Shown in pieces: positions 12,546 through 23,884 of a stretch of 64,000 nucleotides of DNA. Position 1 is the first letter of the stretch, and each line of letters opens with the position of its first letter. The notes under the pieces were generated by a model. It was not told the DNA's origin and did no database searches. It worked only from the letters and a program-made list of their open reading frames with translations. This DNA is from Branchiostoma floridae. Lineage: Eukaryota; Chordata; Leptocardii; Amphioxiformes; Branchiostomatidae. The stretch covers positions 1,238,546 through 1,302,545 of the forward strand of contig NC_049983.1 in the NCBI RefSeq assembly GCF_000003815.2. The letters are read 5' to 3'. Both the position numbers and the translations under genes were made by a program.

Positions 12546-15500
12546 ATACATATAACACACACACGCACCTTTATTCGTGGGGTAACCTAAATCTATTGTT
12601 TTTCGAAATAAATATTGACAGAAGATATTAATTTTCAAATTGCAAGATATATAAAAATGTTGAAAATATTGTTACCGTTGCTGTTGCATTTCCAGGTTAC
12701 AGAGTCAGATTGCCGTGAGATCGTGTCAGCCTGTGAGAGGAACAACGTCATCCTGTCAGTGTGCCACGTCAAATATTGTTACTGTTGCTCCTTACAGGTT
12801 ACAGAGTCAGACTGCCGTGAGATAGTGTCAGCCTGTGAGAGGAACAACGTCATCCTGCCAGTGTGCCACGTCAAATATTGTTACTGTTGCTCCTTACAGG
12901 TTACAGAGTCCGACTGTCGTGAGATAGTGTCCGCCTGTGAGAGGAACAACGTCATCCTGTCAGTGTGCCACATGAAATATTGTTACTGTTGCTCCTTACA
13001 GGTTACAGAGTCCGACTGTCGTGAGATAGTGTCCGCCTGTGAGAGGAACAACGTCATCCTGTCAGTGTGCCACGTCAAATATTGTTACTGTTGCTCCTTA
13101 CAGGTTACAGAGTCAGACTGGCGTGAGAAAGTGTCAGCCTGTGAGAGGAACAACGTCATCCTGCCAGTGTGCCACGTCAAATATTGTTACTGTTGCTCCT
13201 TACAGGTTACAGAGTCCGACTGTCGTGAGATAGTGTCCGCCTGTGAGAGGAACAACGTCATCCTGTCAGTGTGCCACATGAAATATTGTTACTGTTGCTC
13301 CTTACAGGTTACAGAGTCAGACTGCCGTGAGATAGTGTCCGCCTGTGAGAGGAACAACGTCATCCTGTCAGTGTGCCACATGAAATATTGTTACTGTTGC
13401 TCCTTACAGGTTACAGAGTCAGACTGCCGTGAGATAGTGTCCGCCTGTGAGAGGAACACTAGTGTCATCCTGTCAGTGTGCCACGTGAAATATTGTTACT
13501 GTTGCTCCTTACAGGTTACAGAGTCCGACTGCCGTGAGATAGTGTCAGCCTGTGAGAGGAACAACGTCATCCTGTCAGTGTGCCACGTGAAATATTGTTA
13601 CTGTTGCTCCTTACAGGTTACAGAGTCCGACTGCCGTGAGATAGTGTCCGCCTGTGAGAGGAACAACGTCATCCTGTCAGTGTGCCACGTGAAATATTGT
13701 TACTGTTGCTCCTTACAGGTTACAGAGTCCGACTGCCGTGAGATAGTGTCCGCCTGTGAGAGGAACAACGTCATCCTGTCAGTGTGCCACGTGCTGAGGT
13801 ACTATCCACCTGTCAGGAAGATCAAGGTCAGACAACCTTCAATGTTGTAAAACAGTTATTGCAAGCTCGTTTAAATCCTAAAAGATTGAAAGGATCCCAG
13901 ACACACTTTGTTGCAGTCCCCATGGTTTTTATTCTTCTTACCCTCTGTCCTCCACACACAACCTTCTTCTCTCAGGGTTGCTTCCAGACATAATGACCCT
14001 GTCCCCTGCCCCCTCCCCCTAATCTACTTCCTCCCAGCCAGGGATGATCCATCATACATCTGGGGAAAGGAAGTCAAGTCACATCTTGGGAAAGGAAGGG
14101 GAGACCACTTTGGCCATGCATTTTTTCATACACTAACTACTTACTATTCTAAGCATACAACGCATACAACAAGTCACCACTGTGAATTATCATGTTCGGT
14201 CTGATGTTCGTATTATTGAACATTGTCCTAATTTTTGTAGGAACTGATTGACAGTGGAGCCATTGGAGACATAGTTCACATCCAGCACATGGAAGCAGTG
14301 AGAACTATTTCTTTTTCATTTATATCCTAAGCTTGTAGTTTTACCTATTGAATAAGTTTAAATCATGTCTACTTCTATATAATGTGATATTTAGTATGTG
14401 TGCAATAGCTTTCCATGTATACATGTAGTATTACAGGTAACGCTAGTTCACATTTATCAGCAGGGTAACATATATTTTTCGTTGTTTCTAAAAACAAGGT
14501 ATTTAGCAATATCAAGTCAACAGTCGATCGTTTCAAACTGCATTATTTAAAAAAAAATCACAATCTGAATCCACCGGCCAAAGACAAAAACTACAATGGA
14601 TATAGGTCCACCCCGCACCCCCCGAATAAAGGTGAACTAAGTAAACGTTACACCCACTAACAGATTTCAAGTTTAATTGATTGTTTGATTGAATGTTTGT
14701 TTGATTGATTGATTGAATATTGATTGACACAGGAATTCCAGGACACAGGAATAGTGCTTACCTTTCTTACCCAACTCCCAGGTGGGATTCTGGCCCTTTC
14801 CACATGCCTTTGTACGTGGAAACTGGAGAAAAACTGACGACAGTAGCTTCTTGCTTCTCATCAAGAGCTGCCACGATGTCGATCTTATTACGTACTGGCT
14901 CCCTGAGTCAAGGTTAGATTCATAATGGCTGCTTGCTTGTATTAATGCCATGTTGGAACTACTAGTTAGTAACAAACGCCTGAACACAAAGACCATGGTA
15001 CCAACAGATTCTTTATTTTTCTTCTTTCACAATTCATTTTTTGATTTTGAAAGACTTTGCTCCAGATTCAAAATAAATTTTGTTAAAAGCGCAAGTCGGC
15101 AACAAAATCTGTACATTTTATGATAGGAAAAAAAGGTTTGAATGACATTAGTATCTGCCAATGGCCTTCTTGCATTATAATAATAGTAATGCTTTATTTG
15201 CCAGAAGCATTTCGCAGCCTTTCGGCTGAATTGTACACTCCTTTCACATGAGAATCAAAGACATGGAGTCAAAAACTGACTATTTGAAATATAATTAATA
15301 ATACAACTGGTAAAACACTATACTATACATGAAATGTACAGCCATTAGTTTATTTAAAGTATAAAAGTATTTAAAATACTATTGACATGATTTACCACAA
15401 TAAGATGAGCACAACGTTCCAAATGCTTCCTAATCTTGACCATTTTACATTGGCGGTCGATACAATACAAGAACATTAAAAGATTTAAAATTTGATGGGG

Positions 15501-18500
15501 TTTTCATTTACATATCAACTTAATAGAAGTGTTGTACATCATATAACTATGGTCGCGCTTGCAGCATTACTGTATTATTTACATTATGTTGGCATAAATC
15601 ACTTTTGGAAATGGACGAAAATTGATGCACCTTTGAGTGTCATCCATATTAAGTCAAATCAGCATGGCCCAATATGTTATGAATACTCATTGATAATTCT
15701 CCTTTACTGACTCGAAACTGGTGGAAGTCATGGAGGGCAGCAGCTGCTCACTTCTCTCCAAAAGCTGTCACGATGTTGACCTCATACGCTATTGGCTCAG
15801 TGGTGCAAGGTTTGGTGCTGGATGCTTGTATGCCTGCCAAACTTTCCAATGTTCAATTTATAAGTCATTATGTCAAGGGGAACATTGTTTTTGGTGTGTT
15901 CTTCTTGGCTTCTATCCTCTTCTTACGTAATGAACTAATCAGAGTTTCAAACTGCAAGTGGCATTTTAGCTGTTTCAGCAAGTAGGAACAATGCAGCGGT
16001 TGTTACAGTGAATATGAATGAATATAACCTGTAAAAGAAAAGTACCAAATTGAGCTTTGTGGACTTTTCTATTGGTGATGCCTCAAAGTCAAGCCCAATT
16101 TAGTATTGTGTGTAAATATCTTGATAAAAGGCAAATTATTGGGAATGTTGCGCTTCCAGATGAACTTACCATTTTCCCAATCACATGTATGTTCCCAAAT
16201 GTGTTTCGTTTTCGTTTTCATTACACAACTTCCTTTTAATTTTTCCGTAAACGTTTCGACGACTGTCTGTAGCCTTCATCAAAATTCTGTACTGATAAAG
16301 GCGACAGATAGAACTTTTAATTCCATGTGATTGTCTATTTATACAGGTGTGTCAAGGTGTCCTCCTTTGGCAGTCTCATGCACTTCAGGCACGAGAACAA
16401 GGTAAGAGTCACGTCGTTCAACTATCGTGCACTATATACTACATGTAACGGCAGTTCACCTTTCTCCGCATGGTAACCTATATCCGTTGCTTTTTAAAAC
16501 GCGATGTTTAGGTATATCTAGTCTACGTTGGTTTCAAATTGCAATATTTTCATAGCATTCCCGTCTGAAACAGCCGTCTGTCGAATTGATATCCCTAAAT
16601 ACTCCGATTTTATATACAACGGATAACGGTTACCCCAAGGATAAAGGTGAAGTACCGTTATATACAAACAGCAAATTTCCAAAGTACATGTGGGAAGTGG
16701 AAAGCTTAATAATGTATGCAGAATATTTTCCAGACATCTTTCGCTATCTTCAGGATAAAAAAAAGAAACAGTCATGGACACTAGAGCCATATAATAGTGG
16801 ATTGCTTACGGCTGTCACCTGACAGAAACCTTCACTGCAGATTAACATACATTGAAGATTATTGGTCTTGCAATAATGTAACAAGCAAGACGGAAGTTTT
16901 TTTACAACATGTAGTTTCCTTCCAGCCCGCAGGTGCAGCCAGCAGGTGTCTGGACTGCCAGGTGGAGAGCACCTGTCCTTACTCTGCCAAGAAGATCTAC
17001 CTGACGAGGGTGGAACAGGTGACATTACATACTTTTACAGGGCTTGAAATACCACCTGCATATGCAGGTTAGTGCAGGTAAGAGTTGGGCTGTGCAGGTA
17101 TAATTCTGACGCCTACCTGGACCTAACCTGCACCAGACTTTTGAGACTTGTCCTTAAGCTTGTAACTCCTATACATACTGCGGCATGTGAACGCTGCTTT
17201 ACTTTATAGAATGCACCAAAACAGCCTGGCAGTATTTACTATGTTCAAAAAGTTGCTTTATCCTCTTTTGGGATATAACGTTACATTATTTGAATGGTAC
17301 AGGTAACATTTTCTGGTACAGGTAATTTCAAAGGTTTTTGAGCCCTTTTTTAACACTTTAGGGTCTTGGAAGTAGTGTCACTATATTTAAAAGGTCTGAT
17401 TGGCAATTATCACTTGCTGACATGAAGCTATAATTTACCCCTTAGGACAAGGTTTATCACTTTAGCTACTTTTTCTAGTGTTTGTGATGGGCTGTCTCCA
17501 GCTTTAATTTTGTTTCATTGTTTTGGGACCCTTCATGTTCATTTTCATTGCTAAATCTGTCATTGATCTTTAGCCAATGAAAATATATTTTCATCAATTT
17601 TATGTAATGAAGTTCCAATTATTTGGATGGATGGGGTAAAATGTTAGTCTGTCTCAACAAAGGGATGTACATCCCTGCAGGATGGAGTGACGAGGTCTGG
17701 AGACATGTATACCGCTAGCACCGGTTTGTAAACCTTTTCTGATACTCTTTACAATTACCAGGCTGCCAGCCTTTTTAGCTTTATGTCAAAAGCTGAAGAA
17801 ACAATGGTTACAGAGTCGAATAAAGCAATTGTAAAAAAGCTGGCACCAGACTTTACAAAGCTGTGAAGAAAGAAACCAAGAGATGGTGTTGAATGTTGCA
17901 GATGATTAGTTAAGCAGACTTTATTTTTTTTAGGGAATAACGGGCTGGCCAGTCAGTGTAGTGTGTCCTCAGGAACCGGTGGATGTGGAGAGTCTAACCG
18001 AGGCTCTGAGAACTGGACCGTACGGACGTTGTGTGTACGAGTGCGACAACGACGTTGTTTCCAATCAGGTACATTCTGCTATTAACGACCTTTTCACATG
18101 TCCCAGTGGTACAAGTAGTAACGAAACCCCAATGCTTGGCCATTTGGATCAAATTCTGTGACCTGTGGGTCCAAGTAGGATCCTATAGTCGACTTCAGCT
18201 AAGACATGTTGTAACTTGTAAGGAATTACATTTGTCATTTTGGATGGTGACCTAAAGCAGGCGGGCTTGTGTATGCAGAAGCTTCAGGTGTAAGCCTCAA
18301 GTGTCAAACCTCTGCACGTAAAAGAATCCAACACACGTATCAAGAATTAGAAGAGTAAGCGATGACCAAAGTGTGCTTGGCCAAAGCACAAGCCGTTAGA
18401 GCAAAGCCACATCACACATAAAAAGCGGCATGCAAAGCCGATTTGAGCTTTCATGATTAAACAAACTTTAAGGTTTAAACAAACAAACAAACAAACACTA

Positions 18501-21500
18501 TTGGCCATTTAAAGGGGTGTTCTGTCAACCAGTGGAAGAATAGCTCTTTAGTGAGCTCAGCTGGTTGGAGATCACTTTTACATTCTGTGAGATTTTAACA
18601 AGAAAAATGTTGAAAGAATTTTAATGATTCAGGTGTAAAAAATACATTTTTTTTCTATTTTCAGTTTATAGCCAACAACAGGAGCTTTTTGATTCACAAC
18701 CTTGTAATTGTCTTGATTTTGTTTTCCATTGAACCACCTTGAATTGTACTCTTTGACTAATAAATCTTGGTTTAAAATCTCGGGTCAATTTAGATGTCAG
18801 TCCAGTCACTGAAGAAATACTGCAGATGTTGCCGAAAACATCTGTTTCTTGAGTTACTGTTTCCTTACATAGTACCTAGTAGGCAAATGTTGTAGCAACT
18901 TGTAGTAGTATTCAGCAACCTGTACTGATTTTAAGCATGACCTTTCTTTTTACATGAATATCTAGGTGGTTAACTTCCAGTTTGACGGTGGCCAGACGGC
19001 TTCCTTCAACATGGTGGCCTTTACTCAGGAGATCTGTGAGCGACAGACCAGGATCTCAGGAACCAAGGTAATTTTATATGTATAATTTGTGGAGTGTCGT
19101 GTAATGGCAGCGTGTTTGGCTTAGAACCAAATGATCCCGGGTTCTAATCCTGTCATATCACCGACCATTTGCCATTGGGAAAGGCACTTTACATGACTTC
19201 TCATTTCAGTCAGGTGAAAATGAGTACCTAGCTCTCGTTTCGGGACCACCCCTCGGATTGGACATTTGATGGAGTCCCATGTTTGGTTAGAGACACACTT
19301 CAAGCACGTAAAGAACCCCACGGTTTTCAAGAAGTGTAAGGATCCTCTCCTGGGATGGTGTAAGATGACAAAAATCATTCCGGGCAAATAGGCTAGAGTG
19401 TTATCCCGAGCAGCCTTCGTAACTTCTGCTTCGACTATCAAGTCAGTTATAATTAGTCAAGCTTGCTCAATGTTTCTGACATGGGGAGATGCTGCTACAG
19501 TGAGCATCATTTCAGTGTTGAGGAGAGATGCTGCTACAGTGAGCATTATTTTAGTGCTGAGAAGAGATGCTGCTACAGTGAGCATTATTTCAGTGCTGAG
19601 GAGAGATGCTGGTACAGTGAGCATTATTTCAGTGCTGAGGAGAGATGCTGGTACAGTGAGCATCATTTCAGTGCTGAGGAGAGATGCTGCTTCAGTGAGC
19701 ATCATTTCAGTGCAGATGAGAGATGCTGCTACTTTGAGCATTATTTCAGTGCTGAGGAGAGATGCTGCTACAGTGAGCATTATTTCAGTGCTGAGGAGAG
19801 ATGCTGCTACAGTGAGCATTATTTCAGTGCTGAGGAGAGATGCTGCTACAGTGAGCATTATTTCAGTGCTGAGGAGAGATGCTGGTACAGTGAGCATCAT
19901 TTCAGTGCTGAGGAGAGATGCTGCTTCAGTGAGCATCATTTCAGTGCAGAGGAGAGATGCTGCTACAGTGAGCATTATTTCAGTGCTGAGGAGAGATGCT
20001 GCTACAGTGAGCATTATTTCAGTGCTGAGGAGAGATGCTGCTACAGTGAGCATTAGCTCATTGCCGAGAAGTGGTCTATATGGTCTTGCACTAAGAAACG
20101 TTTTAAAAATTAAAGATTTTCCAGTAACTCAATTAACAGAAAATCTGGTTGGTAAATTACTAAATCATTCTTTATTCAATACAAAGGATCTACGTCCAGC
20201 TGATATTTCAATGACGTTCTGGTTTCAATGACTTTATGCCATCAGGGAAATAATGACTCAGGTTCACTGGTGCTCTGCAGTTATAAGTGCCACAGATAAC
20301 TAGCTAGAGCAAGCTTAGCTGTTGAAAATGAGTCTATGCTTGTTGTATTGCTCATCTCATATTCCCATGTTGTATCCTTCCATCCAGGGTGAGCTACGCT
20401 GCTCCGGACCAGGCCCCGTGTATGTCTATGACTTCCTGACGCAGACGTCCACGGAGCATCGCTGTGCAGTGGCGCCCCCTAGCAGGATGGGTGATATGCA
20501 CGGCGGTGCAGACTTCTTCCTCATGGATGCCTTTGTAAAGGCTGTACAGGTAAGGTTATATAAAGTGGGAAAAGATGAGAAGCAAACTTTAGAGCGTTGG
20601 AGAGGTTCATCACTTACGTATGTATCCAGTTACATGTACTATCAATTTTTTTTACAACAGTGACTGTTTTAAAGGTACCGCAAAATTTTCGATGTCTGAC
20701 AGCACATCTTGGTCACGGAGAATGGCCTAGTCTTGATCTCGCGAGAGAACACGAGACTAGGCCAAGCTTGCGTAGATCATCTGCCACCTCCCCCCAGGAC
20801 TTGGGGAGCTCCAAATGAACCGCAATGAGGGTTAGGATATCCCCAAGTCCTACCTACCCCTTCTCCGTAAGATCTCCGTTTGATGTGTTAAAAAATTCCT
20901 ATTTCCCCAGAACTATCGTAGAGTGGAATATGTTATCGCCAAACACAGTAGGGGCGTCTTCTCTGGATAGTTTTAAAGAACACTTGCAGATAGATGTGCA
21001 AAAGTTAGGTGTGACTAGTCATTCTGTGTAATATAACCAGCTGCTGCCGCGCCGCCTGCCTGCGAAGCTGGTGTGTTACGCCGAAGGGCGGTTATACCGG
21101 CTATATAGATACAGATACAGAAGCCTGGCCTTGTTTCTTCTTTTGTATTTTGTGATATACTGTGTATTATGTGATATATTGTGTATTATGAGCATTTCTA
21201 AGGAAAGTTAGAACAAAATGTATATGAGCATCTATATGAGGCAACTATGGCATAATATAGTTGCATTCATTGAACTGTCATGACAGATGAAGAACAAGAA
21301 GTACACACCAGCAAAAAAATATGATTCCCCTATCTAGAAACATACTTTCAAATTGTTCAACTGTATCGTAATATGTATCACTAGAGTTTGGGCCAGCCAC
21401 CAGCCTAAAAATTACAAGAAAACGAAAGATAATAATAGGGTCGGTAGCTACCGACCCTATTTTTTCTGGACTGAAACAGGAAACACAACATTTATATAGG

Positions 21501-22015
21501 CCTAACCATAATCCTCTAAGCCACAGGATGTCAGTGTTGACGGAGTATACTGATATGCGTTCCTACCACATACATTTATTTGCAGTACATTCAACAGCTT
21601 AATATGTAAGATAAAAACATCAAAACATTAACCTCTGGGATTGCCGACAACAGAGAGAAATTGAGGAAGCTTAAATCGTCTTCTCTGCCTCCAACCGAAC
21701 TGTTTTCATCCCCAACTGTGCACCTAATGCTCTAATTCTAAATAACGATTTACCTCTAGCACTCCACCATCAGGCTATTTACCGTTGCCTACTGATAATC
21801 AAAGGAAGTCATTAATAATGAGTAGTAGATTTAACATGATTTTTGGTTTTAGAAAATTACATTATTTTGTGTCATCCTTTCAGAGCGGTGACCGGTCCGA
21901 GGTACTGACCGGACCACAGGACACCTTGCAGAGCCACCTGCTGGTGTTTGCTGCCGAGCAGGCTCGACTTCAGGACAAAGTCATGACTGTACACCTAGAC
22001 GGCTCCTATAGCTAA
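8733..22015 (+). CDS. Gfo/Idh/MocA-family oxidoreductase, 12 coding exons (about 427 aa)
   Basis: Predicted NAD(P)-dependent sugar or cyclitol-type dehydrogenase; the substrate is unknown. Coding exons: 8733-8822, 9655-9739, 12014-12147, 13719-13826, 14241-14297, 14782-14912, 16347-16401, 16926-17018, 17934-18068, 18966-19067, 20388-20549, 21884-22015. All junction phases agree. The Rossmann N-terminus reads [14 protein letters not shown] (GxGxxG dinucleotide loop). Exon 3 has [11 protein letters not shown] and LLEKPMG, the EKP motif with the catalytic-site lysine. Exon 6 has [12 protein letters not shown], the conserved His/Asp segment of the C-terminal domain. Length is normal for the family. 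The ATG is the first after a splice acceptor, so a 5' UTR exon lies upstream. Oddities: exon 2 appears to end at AG|ATAAAC instead of GT; exon 4 is preceded by ten partial copies of itself with in-frame acceptors, so the protein could be longer; and the last 54 bp, including the stop codon, is triplicated. Confidence 0.88.
9121..9458. repeat. 17-bp minisatellite in oxidoreductase intron 1
   Basis: About 20 copies of 'gcatgcctatagcttct' with a few c/t variants (agcctct). It lies in the intron between exons 1 and 2. The unit contains GCATGC, so it is partly palindromic. No function is visible. Confidence 0.9.
10215..10571 (-). mobile_element. tRNA-derived SINE, copy 1
   Basis: The minus-strand head (about 10503-10571) has a pol III A box (TGGCGCAGTGG) and a perfect B box (GGTTCGAATCC), with a tRNA-like spacing between them. 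The body carries the 'gggaaaggcactttacacgactt' segment shared with the copies at 19090, 25545, 36068 and 40010. It sits in the intron between exons 2 and 3. Confidence 0.8.
10580..11400. repeat. Degenerate tandem repeat, about 130-bp period, with N gap 10913-11029
   Basis: Repeated phrases are 'aaaaacacttccgct', 'ggaattcggaatcatca', 'aaaaatcccccc' and 'gcaaaaatggactcttcca'. The assembly gap lies inside the repeat, which suggests a collapsed or unresolved array. Intron 2 sequence. Confidence 0.55.
11944..12013 (+). repeat. 20-bp repeat, three copies, touching the exon 3 acceptor
   Basis: Three copies of 'acttatgcacacctcccgca' run directly into 'tgtccag', the acceptor of exon 3 (first coding base 12014). 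The pyrimidine-rich acceptor region is itself the repeated unit. Confidence 0.75.
12300..12565. repeat. (CA)n-derived microsatellite in intron 3
   Basis: Imperfect CA-rich repeat ('cacagatacaca', 'cacacacacaca'). It opens long frames on both strands, up to 173 codons, made almost only of His/Thr or Cys/Val. None shows codon complexity of a gene. Confidence 0.95.
12696..13718 (+). repeat. Tandem array of ten partial copies of exon 4, each with its own acceptor
   Basis: Ten units begin at 12696, 12798, 12900, 13002, 13104, 13206, 13308, 13410, 13515 and 13617. They are 102 nt each, except the unit at 13410 with 105 nt. Each has exon 4's first 75 nt or so ([17 protein letters not shown] and on to CH) followed by 'aaatattgttactgttgctccttacag', the exon 4 acceptor tract. 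The 11th unit, at 13719, is the full exon 4 with its donor after 13826. The whole array is open in the exon frame, each unit adding KYCYCCSLQ at its end. Copies 2 and 5 share Pro for Ser, and copies 3, 6 and 7 share Met for Val, hinting at higher-order duplication. Confidence 0.95.
15180..15310 (-). mobile_element. Possible retroposon 3' end
   Basis: The segment 'ataataatagtaatgctttatttgccagaagcatttcg' reads on the minus strand as an AATAAA-bearing end followed by an (ATT)n-like tail. This resembles a truncated LINE or SINE end. No coding sequence and no clear target duplication were seen. Confidence 0.35.
15729..15813 (+). pseudogene. Shadow copy of the 3' part of oxidoreductase exon 6
   Basis: This stretch matches the second half of exon 6 (14830-14912). 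It starts with 'aactgg' and continues with a block that reads [14 protein letters not shown], against [14 protein letters not shown] in the real exon, then AG|GTTTGG where the real exon has AG|GTTAGA. The distance from 'aactgg' to the SCH codons is 2 nt longer than in exon 6, so the copy cannot keep the exon 6 frame. No matching acceptor was seen. It looks like a decayed duplicate exon about 0.9 kb downstream of the original. Confidence 0.7.
18260..18497 (+). mobile_element. SINE-like retroposon with (AAAC)n tail
   Basis: The body carries 'cacgtaaaagaatccaacacac' and 'ggccaaagcacaagccg' and ends in 'aaacaaacaaacaaacaaac', the layout of a SINE 3' end. It lies in the intron between exons 9 and 10. 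The head was not clearly recognised. Confidence 0.5.
19090..19400 (+). mobile_element. tRNA-derived SINE, copy 2
   Basis: A tRNA-like head ('gtgtaatggcagcgtgtttggctt...') has a one-mismatch B box (GGTTCTAATCC). It is followed by the family body 'gggaaaggcactttacatgactt' and a 'caagcacgtaaagaacccca' segment. It lies in the intron between exons 10 and 11. Confidence 0.7.
19486..20055. repeat. 39-bp minisatellite, 15 copies, open in several frames
   Basis: The unit is 'gctgctacagtgagcattatttcagtgctgaggagagat', 39 nt or 13 codons. Because the unit is a multiple of three and lacks stops in some frames, long ORFs of 197-277 codons appear on both strands (13-residue repeats such as [13 protein letters not shown]). 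It lies inside the intron between exons 10 and 11 and has no visible start or domain. Confidence 0.95.
21434..21461. repeat. Perfect 28-nt palindrome
   Basis: AATAGGGTCGGTAG followed by its exact inverse CTACCGACCCTATT, with no loop. It is in the last intron of the oxidoreductase gene. Confidence 0.9.
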
Positions 22016-22125
22016 ACACAAGTACAGGACAGAGTCATGAATGTACACCCAGATGGTTCCTATAGCTAAACACAACTACAGGACAGAGTCATGACTGTAC
22101 ACCCAGATGGCTCCTATAGCTGAAC
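21972..22125 (+). repeat. 54-bp triplication of the oxidoreductase stop-codon region
   Basis: The end of exon 12, encoding [13 protein letters not shown] and the stop, is followed by two more copies of the same 54-nt unit ('caggacagagtcatgaatgtacaccc...'). The copies lie in the 3' UTR, each again ending GSYS then a stop (TAA, then TGA). The unit is a multiple of three. Confidence 0.9.
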
Positions 22126-22139
22126 TCCTCTAAAAGCCG

Positions 22140-23880
22140 TTAAAAAGGGGGTATCTCACTGGGCCATGTCTGTTTGCAAAAGAGAATTGTTCACAGTCAC
22201 AAACATGTCGTCAGTTTCTTGCCAACAGGCTCCAACAGGCAACATTCGATTGCCCAAATTGGAAAATGTTTTTTTTTTTTAATCTAAAAATTGCAATTTG
22301 CAAAATGTCCCAAGTGTGCACAATTTATATGCCAACTAGTGTATCAAGGAGGTTGGGTGTGCCAAAAATGCGAAAAGGAACAAAAAGGAACGAAAAGTAC
22401 CGAAAGTGCGAAAAGGAACGGGAACGAAAAGGAACGGAGTAAAGTGAAAATAATCGATGAGAATATAACGGAATGGTCCTGTGAGCGGCAAATGCATATG
22501 AAAGGTGTTTTTTTTTTTCATTTTGCGGCTTGTTTCTCGAAATGCCTAGAGCCCTCAAGGCACCTTCATACCGAATTTAGACCATCATCATCATATCTTG
22601 CCAAATTTCAGATTATTTGACTTAAATGCGGTAACATACATGTAAGTGTCCAAAACATAGTTCTTCTCTGGTAGAACGAAAGTGTATTTGGCAAGTAATT
22701 TTCACAAGTTTAGCCTTTTTATTATCTTTCCTCCCAAAAAAAGCAAAGAAATGTGAGAACAATAATTACTGTGGATTTCTGCCCTCCTACACACCGCTTA
22801 ATATGTAAAATCTCCAAATACTACTCAGTGATGTATTTAGTATATCATATTTGAGAGATACTTAGATGTACGTCCAAACATTACGTTCGTTCAATACATC
22901 ATAAATCCATTAAGTAGGGACTGGGGCTTTAAAAATTGGAAAAAGGGATGCTAATGTCACCAAATGCCAAAGTGAACTCCAAAGTGAATTCCAATGTCCA
23001 AATAAGATGTGAAAGAACAAACATAAAAAAAACAACTGTTGTTCGTTATAGGTATACTGTACTCTGTGCGTCATTTGTTTAACATTCTCAAACACTTAGA
23101 TTTCATCTTGAAGGCATTTATTTTGTGATCAACCTTTTTTTTTATTCGCACGCTCGCATCAGTTTTGGGGTTTACAGTTTTGGGATGTTATATATCAAAT
23201 CAACAAATCCTAATCTTTAATTAGTCCTCGGGGATTCTATGTAACAATCCCGGTCTATTTCTGTCTTAATTTGTACTAATTAGAAAGATCGCATATCAGC
23301 TTTATTAGCAAAACAAAAGATAGAATGCTGGCGCTGCGCAACGTTATCTGTTTTGTCTTCTACTAGCCTCCATAGCAGACTCTCTGGGGTATTTTTGTCG
23401 TCTTTTTTTAGCTCACAATACACTTTTGCTGGCCATTTGTTTTTCTACTGGGTCGCTGATTGCCGGCTGTCGCTCATTACCGGCCCAAGCGACCCAGTAC
23501 AAAAAGAAATGGCCAGAAAAAATGTCTACTATGAGCCAAAACAAAAGGACAAAAAAGGCCCAAGAGAGCCTGCTGTGGAGGCTACGCGTCTACTAGGATA
23601 TACATGAAGCATTTTGTCTGGAATGTTATACAACTGGTAAACAACTGTTACACAATATTCATGTGATTTTGAATTGAGGAAAACCGTCTGGAACGTTACA
23701 CAATTGCCACACAACCGTTACACAACCGTTTCTCAACCGTTGCACGAATGTTTTCGTAACATTGTATGCCTTGTAACACTATTATGTTCCATTTAATTTT
23801 ATAAACAAAAAAGAGGATCCCAACCTACTGACACTACTTTTTGTAGGACTTGTGTAATCTTAAACACAACATTTTCCCTA
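22140..23880. other. Intergenic region without a recognised gene
   Basis: No coding exon was seen. A purine-rich 'gaaaaggaacgaaaa' patch lies at 22365-22440. From about 23230 the sequence is homologous to 33800-34380, the 3' flank of paralogue B. It includes many 'acaaccgttacacaactg' short repeats. An AATAAA on the minus strand (23301-23306) could serve gene A, but it is about 580 bp from the stop. Confidence 0.5.
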
Positions 23881-23884
23881 CGCC

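Noticed and set aside
12117-12638. 173-codon minus-strand ORF and overlapping plus-strand ORFs
   Set aside because: They are translations of a CA-rich microsatellite, and they lie inside the oxidoreductase intron.
19398-20231. 277-codon plus-strand ORF and 198-codon minus-strand ORF
   Set aside because: Produced by the 39-bp stop-free minisatellite in an intron. No domain, signal peptide or start context.
22365-22440. Charged Lys/Glu/Arg-rich short ORF
   Set aside because: It comes from a short purine-rich repeat. There is no start context and no conservation visible in the window.
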